A DNA stretch of 64,000 nucleotides from Isoperla grammatica (lineage: Eukaryota > Arthropoda > Insecta > Plecoptera > Perlodidae): positions 12,320,587-12,384,586 of the forward strand of contig OX246743.1 in the NCBI GenBank assembly GCA_945910005.1. The letters run 5' to 3'. A model generated the notes under the pieces. The model was not told where the DNA came from. It searched no databases and saw only the letters and a program-made list of their open reading frames with translations. A program made the position numbers and the translations under genes. Every line of letters starts with the position of its first letter. Position 1 is the stretch's first letter. Positions 33,444-47,200 of this stretch are shown here, in pieces.

Positions 33444-36400
33444 AAAACGCCTAACAATCTCCCCAATGTGGCTCTCGTCACACCGTCATACTTGCGGCCC
33501 TCTTTGCAATCAAAACGCCTAACAATCTCCCCAATGTGGCTCTCGTCATACCTTCATACTTGCGGCCCTCTTTTTAATCCAAGCGCCTTACAATCTCCCC
33601 GATGTGGTTCTCGTCACTCCGCCATACTTGCGGCCCTCTTTGCAATCAAAACGCCTAACAATCTCCCCAATGTGGCTCTCGGCACTCCACCATACTTGCG
33701 GCCCTCTTTGCAATCCAAGTGCCTAACATCTCCCCAATGTGGCTCTCGGCACTCCCCCATACTTGCGGCCCTCTTTGCAATCCAAGTGCCTAACATCTCC
33801 CCAATGTGGCTCGCGCCACTCCGTCATACTTGCGGCCCTCTTTGCAATCCAAGCGCCTTACAAACTCCCCAATGTGGTTCTCGTCACTCCGTCATACTTG
33901 CGGCCCTCTTTGCAATCCAAGCGCCTAACAAACTCCCCAATGTGGCTCTCGTCACCCCGTCATACTTGCGGCCCTCTTTGCAATCCAAGCGCCTAACAAT
34001 CTCCCCAATGTGGCTCTCATCACTTTACCATACTTGCGGCCCTCTTTGCCATCCAAGCGCCTAACAATCTCCCCAATGTGGCTCTCGTCACTCGGTCATA
34101 CTTGCGGCCCTCTTTGCAATCCAAGCGCCTTACAATCTCCCCAATGTGGCTCTCGTCACACCGTCATACTTGCGGCCCTCTTTGCAATCCAAGCGCCTCA
34201 CAATCTCCCCAAGGTGGCACTTTCACTCCGTCACTCTTGCGGCCCTCTTTGCAATCCAAGCGCCTCACAATCTCCCCAATGTGGCTCTCGTCACACCGCC
34301 ACACTCGCGGCCCTCTTTGCAATCAGAGCACCTAACAATCGCCTTACAATTTCCCCAATATGGCTCTCGTCACTCCACCATACTTACGGTCCTCTTTGCA
34401 ATCCAAGCGCCTAACAATCTCCTTAATGTGGCTTTCGCCCTCGTCTTACTTGCGGCCCTCTTTGCAATCCAAGCGCCTAACAATCTCCCCAATGTGGCTC
34501 TCGTCACTCCACTATACTTGCGGCCCTCTTTGCAATCCAAGCGCCTTACAAACTCCCCAATGTGGCTCTCGTCACTCCGTCATACTTGCGGCCCTCTTTG
34601 CAATCAAAACGCATAGCATCTCCCCAATGTGGCTCTCGGCACTCCGTCATACTTGCGGCACTCTTTGTAATCCAAGCGCCTAACAATCTCGCCACTTCGC
34701 AATTCGTGCGGCACTCTTTTTAATCCAAGCGTCTAACAATCTCCCCGATGTGGCTCTCGTCACTCCGCCATACTAGCGGCCCTCTTTTGCAATCCAAGCG
34801 CCTAACAATCTCCCCGATGTGGCTCTCGTCACTCCGCCATACTAGCGACCCTCTTTTGCAATCCAAGCGCCTAACAATCTCCCCAATGTGGCTCTCGCCA
34901 CTCCACCATACTTGCGGCTCTCTTTGCAATCCAAGTGCCTAACATCTCCCCAATGTGGCTCTCGCCACTTCGCCATACTTGCGGCCCTCTTTTGCAATCC
35001 AAGCGCCTAACAATCTCCCCAATGTGGCTCTCGTCACTCCACCATACTTACGGTCCTCTTTGCAATCCAAGCGCCTAACAATCTCCCTATTTTGGCTCTC
35101 GCCACTCCGTCATACTTGCGGCCCTCTTTGCAATCAGAGCGCCTCACAATCTCCCCAATATGGCTCTTGCCACTCCGTCATACTTACGGCCCTATTTGCA
35201 ATGAAAACGCCTAACAATCTCCCCAATGTGGCTCTCGTCACACCGTCATACTTGCGGCCCTCTTTGCGATGCAAGCGCCTAACAGTCCTCCCAATGTGGC
35301 TCTCGTCACTCCACCATACTTGCGGCCCTCTTTGCAATCCAAGCGCCTTACATTTCCCAATGTGGCTCTCGCCACTCAGTCATACTTGCGGCCCTCTTTG
35401 TAATCAAAGCGCCTAACAATCTCCCCAGTGGGACTCTCACCACTCCGTCATACTTGCGGCCCTCTTTTCAATCCAAGCGTCTAACAATCTTCCCAGTGTT
35501 GCTCCCGCCACTCGGTCATACTTGCGGCCCTCTTTGCAATCCAAGCGCCTAACAATCTCCCCAATGTGGCTCTCGTCACTCCATTATACTTGCGGCCCTC
35601 TTTGCAATCCAAGTGCCTAACATCTCCCTAATGTGGCTCTCGCCACTCCGCCATACTTTGGGCCCTCTTTGCAATCCAAGCGCCTAACAATCTCCCCAAT
35701 GTGGCTCTCGTCACTCGGTCATACTTGCGGCCCTCTTTGCAATCCAAGCGCCTACAATCTCCCCAATGTTGCTCTCGTCACACTGCTATACTTGCGGCCC
35801 TCTTTGCAATCCAAGCGCCTAACAATCTCCCCAATGTGGCTCTCGCCTTCCGGTCATACTTGGGGCCCGTTTTGCAATCCAAGCGCCTTACAATCTCCCC
35901 AATGTGGCTCTCGTCACACCGCCATACTCGCGGCCCACTTTGAAATCAGAGCGCCTAACAATCGCCTTACAATCTCCCCAATGTGGCTCTCGTCACTCCG
36001 TCATACTTGCGGCCCTCTTTGCAATCAGAGCCCCTTACAATCTCCCCGATGTGGCTCCAATCAAAACGCCTAACAATCTCCCCAATGTGGCTCTCGTCAC
36101 ACCTTCATACTTGCGGCCCTCTTTGCAATCAAAACGCCTAACAATCTCTCCAATGTGGCTCTCGTCACTCCGTCATACTTGCGGCCGTCTTTGCAATCCA
36201 AGCGCATTACAATCTCCCAAATGTGGCTCTCGTCACACCGCCATACTCGCGGCCCTCTTTGAAATCCAAGCACCTAACTATCTCCCTAATGTGGCTCTCA
36301 CCACTCCGTCATACTTGCGGCCCTCTTTGCAATCCAAGCGCCTAACAATCTCCCCAATGTTGCTCTCGTCACTCTACCATACTTGCGGCCCTCTATGCAA

Positions 36401-37068
36401 TCAAAACGCCTAACAATCCCCCCAATGTGGCTTTCGTCACACCGTCATACTTGCGGCCCTCATTGCAATCCAAGCGCCTTACAATCTCCCCAATGTGGCT
36501 CCCGTCACTCGGTCATACTTGCGGCCCTCTTTGAAATCCAAGCGCCTTACAATCTCCTCAATGTGGCTCTCGTCACACCGCCATACTTGCGGCCCTCTTT
36601 GCAATCCAAGCGCCTTACAATCTCCCCAATGTGGCTCTCGTCACACCGCCATACTTGCGGCCCTCTTTGCAATCCAAGCGCCTCACAATCTCCCAAATGT
36701 GGCTCTCGTCACACCGCCATACTTGCGGCCCTCTTTGCAATCCAAGCGCCTAACAATCTCTCCAATGTGGCTCTCGCCACTCCGTCATACTTGCGGCCCT
36801 CTTTGCAATCCAAGCGCCTTGCAATCTCCCCAATGTGGCTCTCGTCACACCGCCATACTTGCGGCCCTCTTTGCAATCAAAACGCCTAACAATCTCCCCG
36901 ATTTGGGCTCTCGCCACTCCGCCATTCTTGCGGGCCTCTTTGCAATCCAAGCGCCTTACAATCTCCCCAATATGGCTCTCGTCACTCCACCATACTTGCG
37001 GCCCTCTTTGCAACCAAAACGCCTAACAATCTCCCCAATGTGGCTCTCGTCACACCTTCATACTTGCG
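33444..37068 (+). repeat. 68-bp satellite array, segment 7
   Basis: About 53 units. It contains two adjacent units with catactagcggccctc/catactagcgaccctc (34770-34855), a 55-bp unit near 34685, a unit shortened at the junction (gcgcctacaatc, 35750) and the ctccaatcaaaacg fusion unit at 36054. Confidence 0.97.
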
Positions 37069-37242
37069 ATCAGATCATATTCTTGGATATTTTTTAAATC
37101 CAATGAAAGCCTCTTTTTGGAAATCTATCTATATTTGGAGTTACAATTACACTAAGAATGAATAGAGATACAATGAGATTCATACCTGCATACATTGAGA
37201 GCAGTGTGTTATTTACCAGTGTAAGCGAGGCAATTTCTATCG

Positions 37243-37314
37243 GCTGGCACGGCGTACGCAGTAACGTCGTAGCTTCGAATACTTGAGGTCTGGTGTTCAA
37301 AACCCATTACCCCC
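37243..37314 (+). other. tRNA-like segment, copy A (spacer 8)
   Basis: The B-box position reads tgttcaaaacc at 37294-37304, and the T-run after it is broken by an A. Both box and terminator are therefore weakened. Confidence 0.5.
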
Positions 37315-37513
37315 AATTTTTTATTCCACCTATTTCACACATTTATATCATTTATATCTCAATTTGCGGCGGTTTTATTATCAGATCGTATCTCATGGAT
37401 ATTTTTTAAATACAATGAAACCTTCTGTTCGTAAATCCAGATATGTTTCGTTACATGCATTAATTGAGAGCCGTGTGTTATCTATACCAGTCTAAGCGAT
37501 CCAACTTCCATCG

Positions 37514-37585
37514 TGAGGCATGGCGTACGCGGTAGCGTCGTGGACTAGTGTTTTAGAGGTCCGGGGTTCGAGACCCGTTACCACC
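37514..37585 (+). other. tRNA-like segment, copy B (spacer 8)
   Basis: Perfect B-box at 37565-37575, A-box at 37521-37532, seven T shortly after; majority form. Confidence 0.65.
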
Positions 37586-37737
37586 ACGATTTTTTTCTTC
37601 CATATTCAGAGCAGCAAAGTTGAGAAGGGTTTACTAAGGGGAAATTATTTTTTCAAGCGCTCGTAGCTAAAAAAACGTGTGGTTCAAATTTGTTTCTGTA
37701 TTTTTTTTATTTTTTTTGCGTTAATTATCTTGACAAT

Positions 37738-40587
37738 AAAACGCCTAACAATCTTCCCAATGTGGCTCTCGTCACACCGTCATACTTGCGGCCCTCTTTG
37801 CAATGAAAACGCCTAACAATCTCCCCAATGTGGCTCTCGTCACACCTTCATACTTGCGGCCCTCTTTTTAATCCAAGCGCCTAACAATCTCCCCGATGTG
37901 GCTCTCGTCACTCCGCCATACTTGCGGCCCTCTTTGCAATCAAAACGCCTAACAATCTCCCCAATGTGGCTCTCGGCACTCCACCATACTTGCGGCCCTC
38001 TTTGCAATCCAAGTGCCTAACATCTCCCCAATGTGGCTCTCGGCACTCCCCCATACTTGCGGCCCTCTTTGCAATCCAAGTGCCTAACATCTCCCCAATG
38101 TGGCTCTCGCCACTCCGTCATACTTGCGGCCCTCTTTGCAATCCAAGCGCCTTACAAACTCCCCAATGTGGCTCTCGTCACTCCGTCATACTTGCGGCCC
38201 TCTTTGCAATCCAAGCGCCTAACAAACTCCCCAATGTGGCTCTCGTCACCCCGTCATACTTGCGGCCCTCTTTGCAATCCAAGCGCCTAACAATCTCCCC
38301 AATGTGGCTCTCATCATTTTACCATACTTGCGGCCCTCTTTGCCATCCAAGCGCCTAACAATCTCCCCAATGTGGCTCTCGTCACTCGGTCATACTTGTG
38401 GCCCTCTTTGCAATCCAAGCGCCTTACAATCTCTTTAATGTGGCTCTCGTCACACCGCCATACTTGCGGCCCTCTTTGCAATCCAAGCGCTTTACAATCT
38501 CCCCAGTGTTGCTCTCGTCATTTCGTTTGACTTGCGGCCCTCTTTGCAATCCAAACGCCTTACAATCTCCCCAATGTGGCTCTCGTCACACCGCCATACT
38601 CGCGGCCCTCTTTGCAATCAGAGCGCCTAACAATCGCCTTACAATCTCCCCAATGTGGCTCTCGGCACTCCACCATACTTGCGGCCCTCTTTGCAATCCA
38701 AGCGCCTTACAATCTTCCCAATATGGCTCTCGTCACTCCACCATACGTGCGGCCCTCTTTGCAATCAAGACGCCTAACAATCTCCCCAATGTGGCTCTCG
38801 GCACTCCACCATACTTGCGGCCCTCTTTGCAATCCAAATGCCTAACATCTCCCCAATGTGGCTCTCGCCACTCCGCCATACTTGCGGCCCTCTTTGCAAT
38901 CCAAGCGCCTTACAATCTCCCCAATATAGCTCTCGTCACTCCACCATACTTGCGGCCCTCTTTGCAATCAAAACGCCTAACAATCTCCCCAATGTGGCTC
39001 TCGGCACTCCACCATACTTGCGGCCCTCTTTACAATCCAAGTGCCTTAAATCAACCCAATGTGGCTCTCGCCACTCCGCCATACTTGCGGCCCTCTTTTG
39101 CAATCCAAGCGCCTAACAATCTCCCCAATGTCGCTCTCGTCACTCCACCATACTTGCGGCCCTCTTTGCAATCCAAGCGCCTTACAAACTCCCCAATGTG
39201 GATCTCGTCACTCCGTCATACTTGCGGCCCTATTTGCAATCAAAACGCATAACAATTTCCCCAATGTGGCTCTCGTCACACCGTCATTCTTGCGGCCCTC
39301 TTTGCAATCCAAGCGCCTAACAATCTCCCCAATGTGGCTCTCGTCACACCGTCATTCTTGCGGCCCTCTTTGCAATCCAAGCGCCTAACAATCTCCCCAA
39401 TACGGCTCTGGTCACACCGTTAAACTTGCGGCCCTATTTGCAATCCAAGCGCCTAACAATCTCCCCAATGTGGCTCTCGTCACTCCACCATACTTGCGGC
39501 CCTCTTTGCAATCGAAGTGCCTCATTTCTCCCTAATGTGGCTCTCGCCACTCCGCCATACTCGCGGCCCTGTTTTGCAATCCAAGCGCCTAACAATCTCC
39601 CCAATGTGTCTCTATTCACTCCACAATACTTGCGGCCCTCTTTGCAATCAGAGCGCCTAATTATCTCCCCGATGCGGCTCTCGCCACTCCGTCATACTTG
39701 CGGCCCTCTTTGCAATCAAAGCGCCTTACAATTTCCCCAGTGGGGCTCTCACCACTCCGTCATACTTGCGGCCCTCTTTTCAATCCAAGCGTCTAACAAT
39801 CTCCCCAGTGTTGCTCTCGCCACTCCGTCACTCTTGCGGCCCTCTTTGCAATCCAAGCGCCTAACAATCTCTCCAATGTGGCTCTCGTCACTCCGTCATA
39901 CTTGCGGCCCTCTTTGCAATCCAAGTGCCTTACAATCTCCCAAATGTGGCTCTCGTCACACCGCCATACTCGCGGCCCTCTTTGCAATCCAAGCACCTAA
40001 CAATCTCCCTAATGTGGCTCTCGCCACTCCGTCATACCTGCGGCCCTCTTTGCAATCCAAGCGCCTAACAATCTCCCCAATGTGGCTCTCGTCACTCTAC
40101 CATACTTGCGGCCCTCTATGCAATCAAAACGCCTAACAATCCCCCCAATGTGGCTTTCGTCACACCGTCATACTTGCGGCCCTCTTTGCAATCCAAGCGC
40201 CTTACAATCTCCCCAATGTGGCTCTCGTCACTCGGTCATACTTGCGGCCCTCTTTGAAATCCAAGCGCCTTACAATCTCCTCAATGTGGCTCTCGTCACA
40301 CCGCCATACTTGCGGCCCTCTTTGCAATCCAAGCGCCTTACAATCTCCCCAATGTGGCTCTCGTCACACCGCCATACTTGCGGCCCTCTTTGCAATCCAA
40401 GCGCCTTACAATCTCCCCGATGTGGGCTCTCGCCACTCCGCCATTCTTGCGGCCCTCTTTGCAATCCAAGCGCCTTACAATCTCCCCAATATGGCTCTCG
40501 TCACTCCACCATACTTGCGGCCCTCTTTGCAATCAAAACGCCTAACAATCTCCCCAATGTGGCTCTCGTCACACCTTCATACTTGCG
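37738..40587 (+). repeat. 68-bp satellite array, segment 8
   Basis: About 42 units. The first part follows 9963-12440 (shift about 27,774, later 27,640 bp) and the last part follows 16437-16942 (shift 23,645 bp), so it resembles segment 4 with a few units lost. It shares ccaatatagctctcg and ttaaatcaacccaatg with segments 3 and 4. Confidence 0.97.
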
Positions 40588-40761
40588 ATCAGATCATATT
40601 CTTGGATATTTTTTAAATCCAATGAAAGCCTCTTTTTGGAAATCTATCTATATTTGGAGTTACAATTACACTAAGAATGAATAGAGATACAATGAGATTC
40701 ATACCTGCATACATTGAGAGCAGTGTGTTATTTACCAGTGTAAGCGAGGCAATTTCTATCG

Positions 40762-40833
40762 GCTGGCACGGCGTACGCAGTAACGTCGTAGCTTCGAATA
40801 CTTGAGGTCTGGGGTTCAAAACCCATTACCCCC
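40762..40833 (+). other. tRNA-like segment, copy A (spacer 9)
   Basis: B-box-like ggttcaaaacc at 40813-40823, followed by a T-run; majority form. Confidence 0.6.
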
Positions 40834-41034
40834 AATTTTTTTTTTCCACCTTTTTCACACATTTATATCATTTATATCTCAATTTGCGGCGGTTTTATTA
40901 TCAGATCGTAATCTCATGGATATTTTTTAAATCCAATGAAACCTTCTGTTCGTAAATCCAGATATGTTTCGTTACATGCATTAATTGAGAGCCGTGTGTT
41001 ATCTATACCAGTCTAAGCGATCCAACTTCCATCG

Positions 41035-41106
41035 TGAGGCATGGCGTACGCGGTAGCGTCGTGGACTAGTGTTTTAGAGGTCCGGGGTTCGAGACCCGTT
41101 ACCACC
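41035..41106 (+). other. tRNA-like segment, copy B (spacer 9)
   Basis: Perfect B-box at 41086-41096, A-box at 41042-41053, AGT at the anticodon position. Confidence 0.65.
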
Positions 41107-41257
41107 ACGATTTTTTTCTTCCATATTCAGAGCAGCAAAGTTGAGATGGGTTTACTAAGGGGAAATTATTTTTTCAAGCGCTCGTAGCTAAAAAACGTGT
41201 GGTTCAAATTTGTTTCTGTATTTTTTTTATTTTTTTTGCGTTAATTATCTTGACAAT

Positions 41258-44200
41258 AAAACGCCTAACAATCTCCCCAATGTGGCTCTCGTCACACCGT
41301 CATACTTGCGGCCCTCTTTGCAATCAAAACGCCTAACAATCTCCCCAATGTGGCTCTCGTCATACCTTCATACTTGCGGCCCTCTTTTTAATCCAAGCGC
41401 CTAACAATCTCCCCGATGTGGCTCTCGTCACTCCGCCATACTTGCGGCCCTCTTTGCAATCAAAACGCCTAACAATCTCCCCAATGTGGCTCTCGGCACT
41501 CCACCATACTTGCGGCCCTCTTTGCAATCCAAGTGCCACACATCTCCCCAATGTGGCTCTCGGCACTCCCCCATACTTGCGGCCCTCTTTGCAATCCAAG
41601 TGCCTAACATCTCCCCAATGTGGCTCGCGCCACTCCGTCATACTTGCGGCCCTCTTTGCAATCCAAGCGCCTTACAAACTCCCCTATGTGGTTCTCGTCA
41701 CTCCGTCATACTTGCGGCCCTCTTTGCAATCCAAGCGCCTAACAAACTCCCCAATGTGGCTCTCGTCACCCCGTCATACTTGCGGCCCTCTTTGCCATCC
41801 AAGCGCCTAACAATCTCCCCAATGTGGCTCTCGTCACTCGGTCATAGTTGCGGCCCTCTTTGCAATCCAAACGCCTTACAATCTCCCCAATGTGGCTCTC
41901 GTCACACCGTCATACTTGCGGCCCTCTTTGCAATCCAAGCGCCTCACAATCTCCCCAAGGTGGCACTTTCACTCCGTCACTCTTGCGGCCCTCTTTGCAA
42001 TCCAAGCGCCTCACAATCTCCCCAATGTGGCTCTCGTCACACCGCCATACTCGCGGCCCTCTTTGCAATCAGAGCACCTAACAATCGCCTTACAATTTCC
42101 CCAATATGGCTCTCGTCACTCCACCATACTTACGGTCCTCTTTGCAATCCAAGCGCCTAACAATCTCCTTAATGTGGCTTTCGCCCTCGTCTTACTTGCG
42201 GCCCTCTTTGCAATCCAAGCGCCTAACAATCTCCCCAATGTGGCTCTCGTCACTCCACTATACTTGCGGCCCTCTTTGCAATCCAAGCGCCTAACAAACT
42301 CCCCAATGTGGCTCTCGTCACTCCGTCATACTTGCGGCCCTCTTTGCAATCAAAACGCATAGCATCTCCCCAATGTGGCTCTCAGCACTCCGTCATACTT
42401 GCGGCACTCTTTGTAATCCAAGCGCCTAACAATCTCGCCACATCGCAATTCGTGCGGCACTCTTTTTAATCCAAGCGTCTAACAATCTCCCCGATGTGGC
42501 TCTCGTCACCCCGCCATACTAGCGGCCCTCTTTTGCAATCCAAGCGCCTAACAATCTCCCCGATGTGGCTCTCGTCACTCCGCCATACTAGCGGCCCTCT
42601 TTTGCAATCCAAGCGCCTAACAATCTCCCCAATGTGGCTCTCGCCACTCCACCATACTTGCGGCTCTCTTTGCAATCCAAGTGCCTAACATCTCCCCAAT
42701 GTGGCTCTCGCCACTTCGCCATACTTGCGGCCCTCTTTTGCAATCCAAGCGCCTAACAATCTCCCCAATGTGGCTCTCGTCACTCCACCATACTTTCGGT
42801 CCTCTTTGCAATCCAAGCGCCTAACAATCTCCCTATTTTGGCTCTCGCCACTCCGTCATACTTGCGGCCCTCTTTGCAATCAGAGCGCCTCACAATCTCC
42901 CCAATATGGCTCTCGCCACTCCGTCATACTTGCGGCCCTATTTGCAATGAAAACGCCTAACAATCTCCCCAATGTGGCTCTCGTCACACCGTCATACTTG
43001 CGGCCCTCTTTGCGATGCAAGCGCCTAACAATCCTCCCAATGTGGCTCTCGTCACTCCACCATACTTGCGGCCCTCTTTGCAATCCAAGTGCCTAACATC
43101 TCCCCAATGTGGCTCTCGCCACTCAGTCATACTTGCGGCCCTCTTTGTTATCCAAGCGCCCAAAAACCTCTCCAATGTGGCTCTCGCCACTCCGCCAAAC
43201 TTGCGGCCCTCTTTGCAATCCAAGCGCCTAATTATCTCCCCGATGCGGCTCTCGCCACTCCGTCATACTTGCGGCCCTCTTTGCAATCAAAGCGCCTAAC
43301 AATCTCCCCAGTGGGACTCTCACCACTCCGTCATACTTGCGGCCCTCTTTTCAATCCAAGCGTCTAACAATCTTCCCAGTGTTGCTCTCGCCACTCGGTC
43401 ATACTTGCGGCCCTCTTTGCAATCCAAGCGCCTAACAATCTCCCCAATGTGGCTCTCGTCACTCCATTATACTTGCGGCCCTCTTTGCAATCCAAGTGCC
43501 TAACATCTCCCTAATGTGGCTCTCGCCACTCCGCCATACTTTGGGCCCTCTTTGCAATCCAAGCGCCTAACAATCTCCCCAATGTGGCTCTCGTCACTCG
43601 GTCATACTTGCGGCCCTCTTTGCAATCCAAGCGCCTACAATCTCCCCAATGTGGCTCTCGTCACACTGCCATACTTGCGGCCCTCTTTGCAATCCAAGCG
43701 CCTTACAATCTCCCCAATGTGGCTCTCGCCTTCCGGTCATACTTGCGGCCTGTTTTGCAATCCAAGCGCCTTACAATCTCCCCAATGTGGCTCTCGTCAC
43801 ACCGCCATACTCGCGGCCCACTTTGAAATCAGAGCGTCTAACAATCGCCTTACAATCTCCCTAATGTGGCTCTCGTCACTCCGTCATACTTGCGGCCCTC
43901 TTTGCAATCAGAGCGCCTTACAATCTCCCCGATGTCGCTCCAATCAAAACGCCTAACAATCTCCCCAATGTGGCTCTCGTCACACCTTCATACTTGCGGC
44001 CCTCTTTGCAATCAAAACGCCTAACAATCTAACCAATGTTGCTCTCGTCACACCTTCATACTTGCGGCCTTCTTTAATCCAAGCGCCTAAAAATCTCCCC
44101 GATGTGGCGCTCGTCACTCCGCCATACTTGCGGCCCTCTTTCCTTACAATCTCCCCAATATGGCTCTCATCACTCCACCATACTTGCGGCCCTCTTTGCA

Positions 44201-47200
44201 ATCAAAACGCCTTACAATCTCCCCAATGTGGCTCTCGGCACTCCACCATACTTGCGGCCCTCTTTACAATCCAAGTGCCATACATCTCCCCAATGTGGCT
44301 CTCGCCACTCCGCCATACTTGCGGCCCTCTTTTGCAATCCAAGCGCCTAACAATCTCCCCAATGTCTCTTTCGTCACTCCACCATACTTGCGGCCCTCTT
44401 TGCAATCAGAGCGCCTTATTATCTCCCCGATGCGGCTCTCGTCACTCCGTCATACTTGCGGCCCTCTTTGCAATCCAAGCGCCTAACAATCTCCCCCATG
44501 TGGCTCTCGTCACACCGTCATTCTTGCGGCCCTCTTTGCAATCCAAGCGCCTAACAATCTCCCCAATGTGGCTCTCGTCACACCGTTTAACTTGCGGCCC
44601 TATTTGAAATCCAAGCGCCTAACAATCTCCCCAATGTGGCTCTCGTCACTCCACCATACTTGCGGCCCTCTTTGCAATCGAAGTGCCTAAAATCTCCCTT
44701 ATGTGGCTCTCGCCACTCCGCCATACTTGCGGCCCTCTTTGCAATCCAAGCGCCAAACAATCTCCCTAATGTGGCTCTCGCTGCTCCGTCATACTTGCGG
44801 CCCTCTTTTTCAATCCAAGCGCCTAACAATCTCCCCAATGTGGCTCTCGTCACTCCACTATACTTGCGGCCCTCTTTGCAATCCAAGCGCCTAACAAACT
44901 CCCCAATGTGGCTCTCGTCACTCCGTCATACTTGCGGCCCTCTTTGCAATCCAAGCGCCTAGCAAACTCCTCAATGTGGCTCTCGTCACTCCGGCATACT
45001 TGCGGCCCTCTTTGCAATCAAAACGCATAGCATCTCCCCAATGTGGCTCTCGGCACTCCGCCATACTTGCGGCCCTCTTAATAATCCAAGCGCCTAACAA
45101 TCTCGCCACTTCGCCATTCTTGCGGCCCTCTTTTTAATCCAAGCGTTTAACAATCTCCCCAATGTGGCTCTCGTCACTTCACCATACTTGCGGCCCTCTT
45201 TGCAATCAAAACGCTTAACAATCTCCCCAATGTGGCTCTCGGCACTCCACCATACTTGCGGCCCTCTTTACAATCCAAGTGCCTTAAATCTCCCCAATGT
45301 GGCTCTCGCCACTCCGCCATACTTGCGGCCCTCTTTTGCAATCCAAGCGCATAACAATCTCCCCAATGTCTCTCTCGTCACTCCACCATACCCGCGGCCC
45401 TCTTTGCAATCAGAGCGCATTATTATCTCCCCGATGCGGCTCTCGCCACTCCGTCATACTTGCGGCCCTCTTTGCAATCCAAGCGCCTAACAATCTCCCC
45501 AATGTGGCTCTCGTCACACCGTCATTCTTGCGGCCCTCTTTGCAATCCAAGCGCCTAACAATCTCCCCAATGTGGCTCTCGTCACACCGTCATACTTGCG
45601 GCCCTATTTGCAATCAAAACGCCTAACAATCTCCCCAATGTGGCTCTCGTCACACCGTCATTCTTGCGGCCCTCTTTGCAATCCAAGCGCCTAACAATCT
45701 CCCCAATGTGGCTCTCGTCACACCGTCATTCTTGCGGCCCTCTTTGCAATCCAAGCGCCTAAAAATCTCCCCAATATGGCTCTCGTCACACCGTTAAACT
45801 TGCGGCCCTATTTGCAATCCAAGCGCCTAACAATCTCCCCAATGTGGCTCCCGTCACTCGGTCATACTTGCGGCCCTCTTTGCAATCCAAGCGCCTTACA
45901 ATCTCCCCAATGTGGCTCTCGTCACACCGCCATACTTGCGGCCCTCTTTGCAATCCAAGCGCCTATTAATCTCTCCAATGTGGCTCTCGTCTCTCCGTCA
46001 TACTTGCGGCCCTCTTTGCAATCCAAGCGCCTTACAATCTCTCCAATGTGGCTCTCGTCACACCGCCACACTTGCGGCCCTCTTTGCAATCAGAGCGCCT
46101 AACAATCGCCTTACAATCTCCCCAATGTGGCACTTTCACTCCGTCACTCTTGCGGCCCTCTTTGCAATCCAAGCGCCAAACAATCGCTCCAATGTGGCTC
46201 TCGTCACACCGTCATACTTGCGGCCCTCTTTGCAATCAAAACGCCTAACAATCTCCCCAATGTGGCTCTCGTCACACCTTCATACTTGCGGCCCTCTTTG
46301 CAATCCAAGCGCCTAACAATCTCCCCAATGTGGCTCTCGTCACACCGTCATTCTTGCGGCCCTCTTTGCAATCCAAGCGCCTTACAATCTCCCCAATGTG
46401 GCAATCGTCACACCGCCATACTCGCGGCCCTCTTTGCAATCAGAGCGCCTAACAATCGCCTTACAATCTCCCCAATGTGGCTCTCGGCACTCCACCATAC
46501 TTGCGGCCCTCTTTGCAATCCAAGCGCCTTACAATCTCCCCAATATGGCTCTCGTCACTCCACCATACGTGCGGCCCTCTTTGCAATCAAGACGCCTAAC
46601 AATCTCCCCAATGTGGCTCTCGGCACTCCACCATACTTGCGGCCCCCTTTGCAATCCAAGTGCCTAACATCTCCCCAATGTGGCTCTCGCCACTCCGCTA
46701 TACTTGCGTCCCTCTTTGCAATCCAAGCGCCTTACAATCTCCCTAATATGGCTCTCGGCACTCCACCATACTTGCGGCCCTCTTTGCAATCAAAACGCAT
46801 AACAATCTCCCCAATGTGGCTCTCGGCACTCCACCATACTTGCGGTCCTCTTTGCAATCCAAGTGTCTAACATCTCCCCAATGTGGCTCTCGCCACTCCG
46901 CCATACTCGCGGCCCTATTTTGCAATCCAAGCGCCTGACAATCTCCCCAATGTGTCTCTATTCACTCCACAATACTTGCGGCCCTCTTTTCAATCGAAGC
47001 GTCTAACAATCTCCCCAGTGTTGCTCTCGCCACTCCGTCATACTTGCGGCCCTCTTTGCAATCCAAGCGCCTTACAATCTCCCCAATGTGGCTCATGTCA
47101 CTCCACCATACCTGCGGCCCTCTTTGCAATCCAAGCGCCTTACATACTCCCCAATGTGGCTCTCGTCACTCCGTCATACTTGCGGCCCTCTTTGCAATCC

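Larger units (their letters stand above)
32628..37497 (+). repeat. 4.9-kb segmental repeat, copy 1
   Basis: Terminal units, spacer 7, segment 7 and the start of spacer 8 recur at 58995-64000. The shift is about 26,367 bp up to 35.3 kb and about 26,503 bp after it, because this copy lacks two units near 35390 (those with ccaaaaacctctcc and gcctaattatctcc). Confidence 0.8.
37069..37737 (+). repeat. Composite spacer 8
   Basis: 669 bp. The T-run of copy A is interrupted (caattttttattcc) and one T is missing in cgtatctcatgg. It shares ggtctggtgttc, aaatacaatg and the extra A with spacers 3 and 4, but keeps the majority cgcggtagcg. Confidence 0.95.
40588..41257 (+). repeat. Composite spacer 9
   Basis: 670 bp. 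Private changes are ccacctttttcac and atcgtaatctcatgg. It shares gagatgggtttac with spacers 5, 7 and 12. Confidence 0.95.
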